Below are positions 10,801 to 30,800 of a DNA stretch of 64,000 nt, piece by piece. Source of the stretch: Protonemura montana (lineage: Eukaryota; Arthropoda; Insecta; Plecoptera; Nemouridae). Position 1 is the stretch's first letter. Each line of letters begins with the position of its first letter. A program made the position numbers and the translations under genes. A model generated the notes under the pieces. That model did not search any database. It was not told the DNA's origin and saw nothing but the letters and a program-made list of their open reading frames with translations. The DNA lies in NCBI GenBank assembly GCA_947568835.1, contig OX387607.1, forward strand, positions 3,100,001-3,164,000. Reading direction: 5' to 3'.

Positions 10801-11815
10801 CTAGACTAGTAAAAACTACCAAAGTAAAATCGAAAATATATAAAAAATGTACAAGTCTAGAGTGTAGTTCCAATTTTTTCCACCAGGTGGCACTCGCATC
10901 ATTTTTTCCCTTAACACTAAGTCCTGTTCCTCTATACTTGTTGCTAGACTTAGGAGCTGCGCACGGGGTATAGGTGGGGTTTGGGGTCGTGGGAACGGCC
11001 CGCAAGATTGGCGGACGCGACTGGCGCGAAGCGCCAGGAGCGCCCGGCAATTTTGCTACTGTCTAAATCACACGCCCAAAAAAGTGCAAAAGATCGACCC
11101 CTCAAACAGGTCTTGAAGACTCGTAAGGAAACGAAGAACGTTTATCCGAATTGTTCTTTAACGCAGGTCTTCTACGAGTTGTTCTACAACTCCGACAGAA
11201 GTATCTAAAAGAATCTGCACGGGATTCGATCCCGGGACCCCTGGCACATGGATTGCGTTCGCTAACCACACGACCATCCGAGGATGTTCAAGTCGCATGT
11301 TTGTTTGATCTATATATTTATAAGAGACACCTGAGACAGTTGCAACCGAAGATGTCTCATATATACCAAATAACCCTGTGACGTGAACATCCTCGGTTGG
11401 ACGTGTGGTTAGCGAACGCAATTTATGTGTCAGGGGTCCCAGGATCGAATCCCGTGCAGGTTCTTTTAGATACTTCTGTCGGAGTTGTAGATTATATAAA
11501 CGAATTGAAAGAACAATGCGGATAAACGTTCTTCGTTTCCATACGAGTCTTTCAAGACCTGTTTGAGAGGTCGATCTTTTGCACTTTTTTGGGCGTGTGA
11601 TTTAGACAGTAGCAAAATTGCCGGGCGCTCCTTGCGCTTCGCGCCAGTCGCGTCCGCCAATTTTGCGGGCCGTTCCCACGACCCCAAACCCCACCTATAC
11701 CCCGTTTGCAGCTCCTAAGTCTAGCAACAAGCATAGAGGAACAGGACTTAGTGTTAAGGGAAAAAATGACGCGAGTACCACCTGGTGGAGAAAATTGGAA
11801 CTACACTCTAGACTT
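7813..11815. repeat. Array of four 999-bp units built of alternating inverted arms
   Basis: The sequence TAAAAACTACCAAAGT starts units at 7813, 8812, 9811 and 10810, exactly 999 bases apart; the fourth unit ends near 11815. Each unit is itself an inverted repeat: an arm of roughly 430-480 bp, a central spacer of about 90 bp, then the arm in reverse. A second short AT-rich spacer joins units, so the array reads as eight arms in alternating orientation. Every arm carries a tRNA-like module with A-box-like GTGTGGTTAGCGAACG and B-box-like GGATCGAATCC (e.g. 8389-8453 forward, 8214-8277 reverse). It also has a TGGCGC-GAA-GCGCCA hairpin and the palindrome CCACCTGGTGG. The units are nearly identical, apart from the fourth, which is more divergent and has its central spacer inverted. 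Open frames of up to 133 residues on both strands are by-products of this structure. Confidence 0.9.
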
Positions 11816-11818
11816 GGA

Positions 11819-11975
11819 GTCCCGGGTTCGAATCCCGTCCGCACAATTACTGCAGTTTCACACCTTTTATTTTTTTTTGAGCGCACAGTGTAGACAGGAA
11901 ATTTGAAAGTTCAGGAAATTTGCGGAGCAGTCGCGCTCCGCAAATTTGCAGATATACACACATAGTTGCAAATAT
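11819..11975 (+). repeat. Right flank repeat of the 999-bp array
   Basis: Direct copy of 7643-7786, with a small internal duplication around 11900-11918 (GGAAATTTG repeated). The tRNA-like 5' half present at the left flank is missing here: homology begins inside the B box, where the array ends. Confidence 0.7.
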
Positions 11976-12204
11976 GGGGGTGATAGCATCGACGAAACAA
12001 TATTGGCCATGGTGGGGAACGCTAAATGAAAAGATGGCTACTGTTACTAAAAGTACGAAAAATTAAATATTAATATATATTATATTATAAATATATAAAG
12101 TAAATATATAAGAAGAAGTAGGAAAAGGGGGAAAAATTAATTTATACACGAGTTATTCGGAATTATAATTATATTATATAATCATGCGACATAGATACAG
12201 AAAT

Positions 12205-12362
12205 GAACAAACATCACCAGAAACAATATAACGAAGATAACGTACAGTAATATCACCCACATTACCAACATCAACACCAATATCACCAGCATCAACACCA
12301 ACATCACCAAAATTACGAACATCACCAACATCGCCACCACCACCACCACCACCACGATATCA
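12205..12362 (+). repeat. Trinucleotide-based microsatellite
   Basis: Imperfect run of ACC, ATC and AAC triplets (CATCACCAACATCAACACC type), ending in an uninterrupted CCA/CCACCA stretch at about 12336-12356. Confidence 0.8.
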
Positions 12363-12404
12363 ATCATGCGCTAAAAGAGAAAGAAGGTTTCGCCTCTACA
12401 CAAT

Positions 12405-12570
12405 GTGTAAATGCCGGACCGGACCCCAACACCAAGCAGTGCTGGGGCACTCAGCCACTCCAAAAATATGGGCTTTCACCATTTGCCACGATCTGACGCG
12501 AAAATGCAAGCCTTGAAGCCCGACTGGAGGAACGCCAGTCGAACCCCGTTGTTCGAAGGCAGGTCTCCTG
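12405..12570 (+). repeat. Repeat shared with 7395-7490, opposite orientation
   Basis: Contains AACACCAAGCAGTGCTGG and CCACTCCAAAAATATGGGC, aligning with the reverse complement of the 7.4-kb copy. Continues to a GAACCCCGTTGTTCGAAGGC segment that resembles a degenerate B box region. Confidence 0.4.
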
Positions 12571-13073
12571 GTCAACCATACCAAACAAGTATCACCGAAC
12601 CAGCAGTCGAGTTAAAGCACATTGTGATCCCAAACGCAATCTGTTGGATATCAAATGTACTTGATCAATTAAAATGTCGATAAATCACGGCCATCGGTCG
12701 GTAACCCGTGTACCCACCTTGCTGAGCTGCCAACCTTGAAGCTATAAAATAACGGAATCGTGCCCATAATAGCCCATCGTGTTCGGGGTGCAAACTACCC
12801 CATAGACCACAGTATGGGCGAATCTTCAAAAATCAAGAATAAACGTAAGAAACGTAAAAAACGTCCATTGATTTTTCAATATTTTTTGAGTGGAAATTGA
12901 AGTGACTGCACACCCAACGCCTGGACTGTAAACACGACGTCAGTGCACACGTGTACGATGAGTGGTCTACCCATCAGGATTCACACATAAATATTATTGC
13001 TAGAAGTGATTTATTTACATCTTGTTTTATTGAATTGCATGTTGATAAGAAATCAAAGACATCATATGTGTCC

Positions 13074-13150
13074 TGGTAGCGCAGTGGAATGGTCGTGGGT
13101 TCCAATGCGTGGGGTCCGCAGTTCGCTTCCCGGCGTCTCCTACTTTTGTC
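13074..13150 (+). repeat. tRNA-like element
   Basis: Starts TCCTGGTAGCGCAGTGGAA, an A-box-like tRNA 5' part, and contains GCAGTTCGCTTCCCGGCG as a B-box-like part. The spacing fits a tRNA, but the acceptor stem is not restored at the 3' end, so it is taken as a tRNA-derived SINE head, not a tRNA gene. Confidence 0.45.
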
Positions 13151-13480
13151 TTTCAAAGCCCTTCACCTGGAACATGGATCAAGTGAAGGGATGGGGAGAG
13201 ATGATCCGAAATATAACTATCATGATTTTTTTTTTACCAAGTCTAAAATCAAGTGTTTATATACGACTTCCACCAACCTGTTGCCATCAGGGCAGCGTGG
13301 CTCAATGATAACAAGCACTGGCTATTTGCAACATTAAGACAACATAATCAAATGACTATAAATTAAAAAATGTTTTAAAAAACTTCCTTATTGTAAATGG
13401 GGGCCCCAGGGGGCCCGGCCGGCTGGAGGCCCCGGCGGCATTTGCCGCCTGGCTGCCCTGGCCAGTCCGACACTGCTCTT

Positions 13481-13799
13481 AAGGGCTGTGGTTTCAGGAG
13501 CGTCTCGAGATACGTGTACACGGTGTCGTAATCGGTGGCTTTCTTAAACACTGCCAGATGGGTGTTGACACCTTCGGACTTGTACACTATCGCGGCGTCG
13601 GTGAGTAGGCGTGATTCGGTGTGCAGCTTGTAGTATCCGACGCCTTCCACGAGGTGGTAGCCGGTTGGAACAGGGTCAGGAACTGCGGAACCAATCGATT
13701 TTGATAACGAACCTTGTGGCACTGATCTAATGGCGTCGGTGAATGAGTTAGTGATGATGATCATGGAAGTGGAACCGCGTGTGGGCAAGTAACGTACTC
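13481..13799 (-). pseudogene. Duplicated C-type lectin exon plus SINE piece
   Basis: These 319 bases match 4918-5236 without gaps and with only three differences. The copy holds the first two-thirds of the lectin exon (through KPQPL) and the adjacent SINE end. It lacks the exon's 3' part and donor site, so it cannot be spliced in the normal way. All three differences change the protein: both cysteines of the fragment become tyrosine (GVGCYKL to GVGYYKL, IVCQSEG to IVYKSEG) and one Gln becomes Lys. The acceptor CCGCAG is intact. It is best read as a recent, non-functional segmental copy. Confidence 0.8.
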
Positions 13800-14756
13800 A
13801 TTATACTGCTAAATTTGGACCTCTTTTGCATTCTTTTTAGTCAAGATTCAATGTCCAGATTTACATTAAAAAATATTCAAGATCTGCACCCCCTCAACCT
13901 CTTCAGAAAGTTTCAGGTTGGGATTCACAAAATCTTTTAAGATAAAAAAAATCTTTCATCTTGGTTGATCTAAGCGCTCGTTGGGTGTGGCGGCAAGATC
14001 CCACTGTGACGCTGGAAACATTGAATCTTGTAAAGATTTGCGAAACACAACGTGAACGTTTCTGGAGAGCTACAAGATAAAATACAAAAATATGTTTTAT
14101 TATCTATAAGCACGGACAACTCCTGAAAAATTGGACCAATCGGGAGATAACAATGTGGGTTGTGCATCGCGGTAAAAAATAAAAATAGAGATAAAAGATG
14201 TTTTGAAGAAATCTTATTTAAATTGCAAACGCTTGCAATGCGTGGGGTATTTTATTAATGAACACTATAACCGTTTAAAAAAATTAGTCATCCATTTTTG
14301 AGACGGTTATAGTGTTCTTATAATAAAATAAAATATGTTTTACCCTAAAAATTTGTAGAATCCCCGACGTGAAACTTTCTGGAGAGCTTTAATTTACTAC
14401 AAGACACAATTTAAAAAAAAACAGCTGTCACGTGACACTTGTCAAAAATCAAAATACAGAAAACGCGCAAATAGAGCAAAACTAAATTCACAAAAACAGC
14501 ATGTTTGCTTCAAAATAAACTGACACAAAAAGACAGAAGCACATAATTCTTATCACGATCAACGACTTCATACAGGGTAATCACGCTGATCACTATATAT
14601 GGTCTTTGATCACGATTACATTACAAATTTTAGCGGTCTTTGATTTCAGCATTCAACATTGCGCCTTCTACAACTAGGTAACCCAAGCAACCTCTGATCG
14701 CAAGGCTGTGGTCTGGGGATGGCGTGCGTGTGTCATGGCGCTGCGGTAACCAAAAC
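13800..14756. other. Non-coding, with a decayed SINE
   Basis: No exon seen. It includes the SINE copy at 14195-14345 and AT-rich sequence leading into the promoter of the XTBD gene. Confidence 0.5.
14195..14345 (+). repeat. SINE fragment, palindromic
   Basis: Contains ATCTTATTTAAATTGCAAAC and GCTTGCAATGCG, the signature of the repeat also seen at 20270, 32180, 44800 and 44920. It is followed by AACACTATAACCGT and then its reverse, GACGGTTATAGTGTT, so the 3' end of the element is present in both orientations. Confidence 0.6.
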
Positions 14757-14765
14757 ATTATAAAT
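14757..14765 (+). promoter_or_regulatory. TATA box of the XTBD gene (candidate)
   Basis: TTATAAATA lies about 55 bases upstream of the ATG at 14818, in a slightly GC-richer context than its surroundings. Placement allows a short 5' UTR. Position and motif are the only evidence. Confidence 0.4.
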
Positions 14766-14817
14766 ACTCGTATGCATTTCTATTTCTCTTCGGCCATCAC
14801 ATTTAAAAATTAACAAT

Positions 14818-15385
14818 ATGACGGACGCAAAATGGGATGTTGATCTGTACAAAACTGAACATGAATGTGATGAGCATTGGGAACTTCGAAGAAGCTTTAT
14901 TGTTGCTCATCAAAATGATTTTGAAGAAGAAAAACTGATATGTCTAGCTCAAGTATTCACCAACGTGGAGTTTTTGGGTTGCAGGTAACTATTTGTTTAT
15001 TAGTTTATTTTTTTACCGATTTGATTGAACTTTAAACTATCTTACCTTTCTCCCTCCCTAATTATGCCAATCTAAATCCTAATTTCAGTTCCCAATACCA
15101 ATAAGAAATAACTGTAATATTCATGCTATGCGAATACTGATTCTAATACCATAGAACTAATAGCTTGGTGCCCTTTCTTTTCTTAGTTCCAGACAAAGTT
15201 AGTACTGAATCCATGCTTACATTTTTTGGCATGCTTGTTTCAGCTATCCAGAAGCAACAATGCGTTTAGTGGCAGATCTCTCGAAAGGAATTGTAGAGAG
15301 CTATCGTGAGAAACGAAAGGGGAAGCTGAAGCGCACTTTCATGGGGGCTTCAACCGCAGCTGAGAACAAGGCTAAGCGCCGATGA
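14818..15385 (+). CDS. Small XTBD (XRN2-binding) domain protein, CDKN2AIPNL-like
   Basis: Two exons, 14818-14984 and 15244-15385, give 102 residues. The donor is GCAG|GTAACT and the acceptor TTTCAG; the join restores an AGC codon. The N-terminal two-thirds is the XTBD fold: HWELRRSFIVAH, then EEEKLICLAQVFTNVEFLGC, then SYPEATMRLVADLS. In mammals this domain (CDKN2AIPNL, CDKN2AIP, NKRF) binds the nuclear 5'-3' exoribonuclease XRN2. The length and simple architecture fit the CDKN2AIPNL type, which is about 116 residues in human. The C-terminus is short and basic (KRTFMG, NKAKRR), possibly a nuclear localisation signal. An ATTAAA at 15496-15501 might serve polyadenylation. The neighbouring LZTR1 gene is convergent. 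Confidence 0.88.
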
Positions 15386-17226
15386 ATTGACATTTTATTT
15401 GGATTTATATTCCAGTGCTTGTAGAGCACCTACAGTAAATGATTTCTCTCACATGTGCAGTAAATTTTTCTCAAAGCCCTGGTTGATAAAGTGAAATTAA
15501 ATGTAACTTCCAAGTATGTATCCTAAAAAATAATTCATTGAAGCATACCTTATCAATATCATTTTTTCTAGCTCATTGTAGTTACTGTTTTACTAAAAAA
15601 TTTGTACGAAACAATGCCTTTTCGTATCCTGTCACAGACCACAGTATCATCTCTGGTATCACCTCTGGTATCACCCTATTTGATGAACACCATTCTAACC
15701 ATTCCTTGATGTGAATTCACGACATTTCAAGCCCAGTTTTTTTAAATGGGAGAAGCAACTAATATCACCACCAGAAATTGAAACAAGTCGTTGATCTTTT
15801 GGCAATTTTTATATTATTAATTAGACAATAACTGCAAAAATTAAATTAAATATAACACAATTTATAAATATATCTAGATATATTTAATATAATATGTATC
15901 TGTTAATATCAGTAATATAATTGTATACCATTCAACACAGTAAAGTTTCTAACATCTAGCTGCATCAGTCATTTTCAGTGGGAATGTTTCATCAGTTAAC
16001 ATTAATATAGGCTTAAAATTAAAATTCATAACACGAGCTCATACAGATTGTGATGGAGCAAGGTACTTTCCAGGCTGGCCCATGATCTCCGCTTAGTTAT
16101 ACGTAGCAATCCATTTTTATCTTGTTCTTGAATTGGGAATCACATATTCACTTTTCCAGGTTGTGAATTTTTCTAATAGCTACTTCATATTATCTTGTTT
16201 ACAAAGCAGATTGCTTTCTACAAAAACGTGACACTAAACAATATTGGCCTAACATCAAAAAGCCCTGCACACACTTTCGAGGTTAAGTTACGGAGTGGTT
16301 AGCTTGCAAGTGTGGTTCAGAAAGTAAGCCAAGCCAAGGGGGAGACTTTTTGCCGCATTTGCAAAAAGTTGCAATGGGAGATGCAGTCACTTTTTTGGTA
16401 CCTCATTACTCATTAGGTCACTGGAGCGATGGAACTTGAGTGCAGTGAGTAATTTTGCGTTGACAAGTTACATATTTTGTACAAAACTCGACAATTTTTT
16501 TTAAGGACATCTGTAGAAACATAAAATAATGCTTATATGAGCAAGCATTGCTAATATTTTTAATGAGTCATTTTTCCAAGGTTCTTAAAAATTATTTGTT
16601 TACATTCCTTGTACAGTCATTTGCATGAAAGTACGCTCGTTTTTTTTCTCTTGACAATCATGTCATTATTCTTTTTTATCAACAGAGAAGTATAGAATTT
16701 GATTTTGTCTTGCTTAAAATGTTTTCAGTTTGTTAAGAAGTAAGAAATTTTGACATTCACTAAGTCGGTCTTGGGGATGTCTGAATGGTAGGTGTCTGTG
16801 TGAATGATCAGCTAGGTCAGTGTGTCCATGAACCAAATGATAAACCTCATTATTTCACTGTCTTATCATCACAGGCCACCTCTTTCATAAGCATGCCTTT
16901 GATTGCTAATGCCGCTAGGTTCAGAGCAAGGTAAAAACTGTGGTACATCAAGCAAATGGTTGTGGATTGGCTTACTTTTCAAGTACGCTTGACAAAAACA
17001 GTTAAGCAACACAGTCAAGTTTTAGGTGGATACATTTAGTAAACATTTAGCCCGGCAAGAGCGGAGCCATTTTGCGTATGGCAACCTTTCCATGTTGAAA
17101 CATCGAGCAGATGTTTGGCCGCTGTACCTTTTTTTTAAATAAATCCATCAAGTGGCGGCCTCTAGGCCAGGTAGGTGGTGCTAGCCGTGTAGTGGACACC
17201 AACGTTGGTAGGCGAGTGACTTCTGC
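15386..17226. other. Intergenic, nothing distinctive seen
   Basis: Holds the 3' UTRs of two convergent genes (XTBD and LZTR1). It is AT-rich, without supported exons, obvious structural RNAs or repeats shared with the rest of the window. Confidence 0.5.
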
Positions 17227-26074
<8,848 letters not shown>

Positions 26075-27867
26075 AATGAAGGTGAAAAATCTTTATCACT
26101 TCAGAAGCAACGCTTCACAATACGATCCAAAACCAAACACAGCAACAAATTGTTGAAGCCAGTAACCAAAATAAGTGCACAATTACTGTACAGACATAAG
26201 TTCCTTAAAAATTGGTTAGTATCTCGTCAATTATGCAATGTAGTTCACAGCTTCGTTCATTTGTAGCTTATTTTTAAGAGAAATCATGTGTAGGTGGAGG
26301 AGACTGGGAGGATGTCTCCGACAGCAGATCAATAGCTTCGCGCCCACACACAGTTGTCCATACGCCGTACATCTCACTTTTCATAGTGGAACGCTTCTTG
26401 AGACAAACACCCACGTTCTATTGCATTCCTAGAGTGATGAAAGAACATTTAAATCTTAAATCTTCAGCACAAATAACCGATCTGCTTTCGGCAATACGCG
26501 TTTGACAGCTTAACTTGATGAACTTCAGACGGATGAAAGCGTACCGAAGAGTTATTTAAATGTCAGTCTGTACATGCTGTTTCGAGCCACCTACATATTC
26601 CGTAGATGTTTGCCCGCACTACATGCCTATCTCATTGGTTGCATCTCAAATACAAGAACTTACGGACTGTGAACGAATCTATTTATTTATTTAACCTTTA
26701 TTTGAACAATTTTAAAAGTCTGGGGAAATTTAGAATTATCAAGTCTTGCTTTGAAGTACCTGTTTCCTTTTATATGGGTTGACGTCGAGTATTAATTTTG
26801 GCTCGATTAATGACAACGTCTGTCTCATTCCATATCTATCATTATTTGCTAGTTTTATTTAATTTCAGTTACAACGAAGATATTCCAGAATAAATTACAC
26901 CTAGCATAACACTGAATCCAAGGCCTCTGCCATTCCGAATTTAGATGGGAGACCAGGGGACACCACATTCAGTTTTTCTGTTTTTGGGAACCCTTGATTA
27001 CAGACCTATTCCCGGAAATTGCTCCTCAAAAAAACAAAACAAAATTTACTATGAACCTGCAGTGCAACCCCTACAGAACGTCACAATTTTAGCAATCTAT
27101 AATCATAGACAATTATCATATATACACACGCTACTCATTATTGGAAATAAAAAGAAAAATGTGGGGTTATGTAATGATTCTAGCTTGACACATTGGTAAA
27201 ATATCACGCCATCATGGGGCACGGCATGAATGTTAAGTGTATCGTCAATTATTCAGTTCAAATAATGAAGGAGGCACCGCAATTGTTGCATATTATTTGA
27301 TTCGTAAGATCAATATACGCGATAATTGTTTCACAATGAACTGATTGGAGCAGAGATAGATAATTATTGGCAAGCAATTCAGTTACGACCATGCAATCAG
27401 ATAATTTAATTTTATGTAACAAGTGGATTAAATTTTTAACGCGATGCAAACATTGTCGGCGATTTCATCGTACTGCAAAAACATACTTATACAGGTCGTG
27501 AAACAGCCTGCACGGACAGCAGAAAATTGTGAGCCCTGAATCAAACTTTAGGTTGAATTGCAATTTGCGCACTCAAGTAACCGATTTTTATTTCACCAAC
27601 ACCAAATTTAACTGTTTATAGCAGACTTTTCGCACTATTGTCAACACGGCATGTCTGATGGCACATGAACGATAGTCGAAATCTGCAAGACAAATTTGCA
27701 GCGAATTTCTCTGGTTCAATACAAGACAGCTGTTGGAGATCACCCTCAGAAATGCAGGCTAGAAAGACAGACCTTCTCACAGAATAAGCGCTGTGGTAAA
27801 CCAACCAAATAAGTACAGACACACAAGACAATTATCTCCACTCCATTCAGCCAAGACTGGCCCAAGT
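26075..27867. other. Divergent intergenic region between LZTR1 and the channel gene
   Basis: Contains the 5' UTRs and promoters of two genes transcribed away from each other. No clear TATA box or coding exon was identified. The open frames here (for example 26945-27199) have no splice context and AT-driven composition. Confidence 0.5.
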
Positions 27868-30800
27868 ATGGTCCAAGATACCAGCCGACCGGGCAGCATC
27901 CAACGTAGTATGTTCCAACGAGAACGTTATGGACGTCCAATCTTCCCGGTATCGCCGACGTCAGCTCGCCAAGCGTCCGCCGTGGCCAGGTAGGTCACCC
28001 AATCGGCACTGGAACTTTATGTCAAACAACACTGCGCCATCCCAGGTGTTAGATGAATGACCGCCATAATCGACAGTCATGTTCGGGAGATACGTCCAAT
28101 GGGGTGAAAGATGAACCACGTTTCTCTATTGGATGACATCTTTGTCCCTGTGAAGGAAAGAGGTTGTACGCATTTTTAGCTATAACATTGCACTTGGCCA
28201 GTTATTGGATGGGTGTGCACCAAATGATCAATGCTATGAATGGGATGAGATCGATTGAATGAATTGTCAGCTAATACCTGGCGATAGGTTGGACCAATAA
28301 GCTTGTGCACTTGCACATATGGCATGGATTGGTGGTCCACTGACTGATTTCAGGAGCAATGCTAAACAGTTTGTCAACGTCGCCAAGAAGGACCCTCCCG
28401 AGGAGACGATGAAGACCGTCATGTGGAACTTCTTCTTGGAATACATGGAGAGCTCCTCCATACACGGCTTCTACCATCTCACGGTTCCCAAGCGTACACC
28501 ACTGGAGTAGTGAGTGCAAAACTGTAGTCTTGCCATTTTAACACTTGTATCTCCAAAAACAAGGCCGGATTGCGCGCTGTGACCTTTAAAGCTAGTACAT
28601 AAGCCAATGAAACACATGCTGGTACCCATTCGAAATGCCTTGCTAAAAGTCCAACTCAATTGCCATAGACAGCAATTGGCAAAAAGTTTTAAACCCCACG
28701 TGTAAAACGTTATCCACCTCAACATTAGAATCAGCATTTTAAGGGTATCTTTGAGCGTAAAAATGTGCTATATTCTGCTCATATTTAACTTTGTTCAGTG
28801 CTTCTGTGCATAAAGCCTGATGATCCGCTTGCAGCTTGGTCTGGGTGTGCTTGCTGGCAGTCGGCGTGACCGGCGCCTATGTCATCGGGATGACGACGGT
28901 AATGCGTTACCAGCAGAACCCCACGGTCATCTCGATCGAGAAAAACTACCAGGACTGGAACACCACGTTCCCGTCGATGACCATTTGCCCCATAGATTCC
29001 ATCGACGAATACAAGCTTGAGACGCTAGTAGAACAGTAAGTGAGAACCATGAGCTGATGGGGACGTAATATTTGGTGCACTGAAATGGAATCATTATACC
29101 ATTGCGCGATCTTCAATGATCAGCAAGATTTCACTGAGGCCTGGTTTTTTGAATATTTTTTATAAAATAGATTACTGCCAGTTTAAGACTCATCTCTATG
29201 GTCCCAGCCAATTGGATACTTCAACTTGCATCTTATTTTTAATCTGAGTCAGGTATCTGATGGGATGGTTGCAGCCAAGAGGATTGGTTTTATTCATAAC
29301 ATGAGCTGGAGGGATTGAAATGTCTTCTTGGGCCGCACTAACATCCTGGTTGTACGGATCATGATGGTATTCTCATCAGGTACAGTGACAGTAAGACCCG
29401 CGATGCTGTCAGTAAGATCCTGACCTTCCTGAGTCAGAACGGCACCTACGGTATGCTGACACCGGAACTTCTCGAGTTGGCGCCTTACTTTCCGATCAAA
29501 CCTGCAGAGTATGTCGACTACATTTTCAAGGTGAGTCTGACATAATCCCCGACCCTTTCCCTCTAGTACATTGTTTATTTTTGGAATGATTATTATACAT
29601 GTACTCTAATTACCTCTTAAAAATTACGCTCCCCTTCCACTAGGGTTAACAACCTTCAGTTGTGTTTCTGATGTACCTGATGCCTCCATCTTTAGAGGAA
29701 ATCAAACATTTTATTGGAAGAATGACGTTTTGCTGGAAATAATCGATACAAGTTTTGTCAGGCCTTCTGTTTCAACGATTTACCTCTAATATGATCATGT
29801 ATGTACGAATCAAGGAGGCCAGACTCTTCTGTTTCGCGGGGGTCGAAACAAAAAAGAATCCAGTGCAAATATCTGTTGCGTAAGTCGTAGCGACGTTTTA
29901 AAAATCCGCATTTTATTTGTCACCACGCAGAAATCCTGAAGAGCGCTGATTTTTTTTAATCTGGTCGCAATGCTATGACTGCAAATAGAATTCAAAATAC
30001 AATTTTTATAATTTTATTCACATGTTCCGCACTCCGATGTGCGTGTTTCAGGTAAAACTGGATTTCGAATACTTGACGCACGAATCTAGCGGTGGTGGGT
30101 TCAACTTGACCGAGAACTGGTCCGAGCTGGGCATGTGTCACACATACAACAGCATAGTCAGCATTTACAACAACTACCAGTGAGTGAATACATTTCTCAT
30201 GGGAAACGAGATATGGGACATGGGGGCAGGGTCCATTATGCAAGGTGTGATGGGACAGGGTGTGTTCTTGGCACGCTGCAAGCATGGACATGGTGTGGTT
30301 CATACCTCACGACCTCCAGGCAAGGCTTGGACACGAGAATGGGACATGGGGGCAGGGTCCAGGTTAGGCAGGGCTCGATGGGACAGAGTGGGTTCTTGGC
30401 ACGCTGCAAGCACAGCCATGGTGTGGTTCATACCCCACGACCTCCAGGCAAGGCTTGGACACGAGACATGGGACATGGGGGCAGGGTCCAGGTTAGGCAG
30501 GGCTCGATGGGACAGAGTGGGTTCTTGGCACGCTGCAAGCACAGCCATGGTGTGGTTCATACCCCACGACCTCCAGGCAAGGCTTGGACACGAGACATGG
30601 GACATGGGGGCAGGGTCCAGGTTAGGCAGGGCTCTATGGGACAGGGTGTGTTCTTGGCTCGCTGCAAGCATGGAAATGGTGTGGTTCATACCCCACGACC
30701 TCCAGGCAAGGCTTGGACACGAGACATGGGACATGGGGGCATGGTCCAGGTTAGGCAGGGCTCGATGGGACAGGGTGTGTTCTTGGCTCGCTGCAAGCAT

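Larger units (their letters stand above)
11976..13480. other. Non-coding, repeat-rich
   Basis: No supported exon. It contains an AT-rich block (12060-12180), a simple repeat (12205-12362), the repeat matching 7395-7490 in reverse, and tRNA-like elements near 13074-13150 and 13296-13330 (truncated). Confidence 0.5.

Noticed and set aside
7813..11815. CRISPR-like or centromeric satellite array
   Set aside because: Units are 999 bp with internal inverted arms and no unique spacers, and only four units exist; neither description fits.
8071..11893. Repeated ORFs of 60-133 residues on both strands (e.g. starting MPGAPGASRQSRPP)
   Set aside because: They are symmetrical copies on both strands of one palindromic repeat unit. 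Similarity reflects recent duplication, and there is no known domain.
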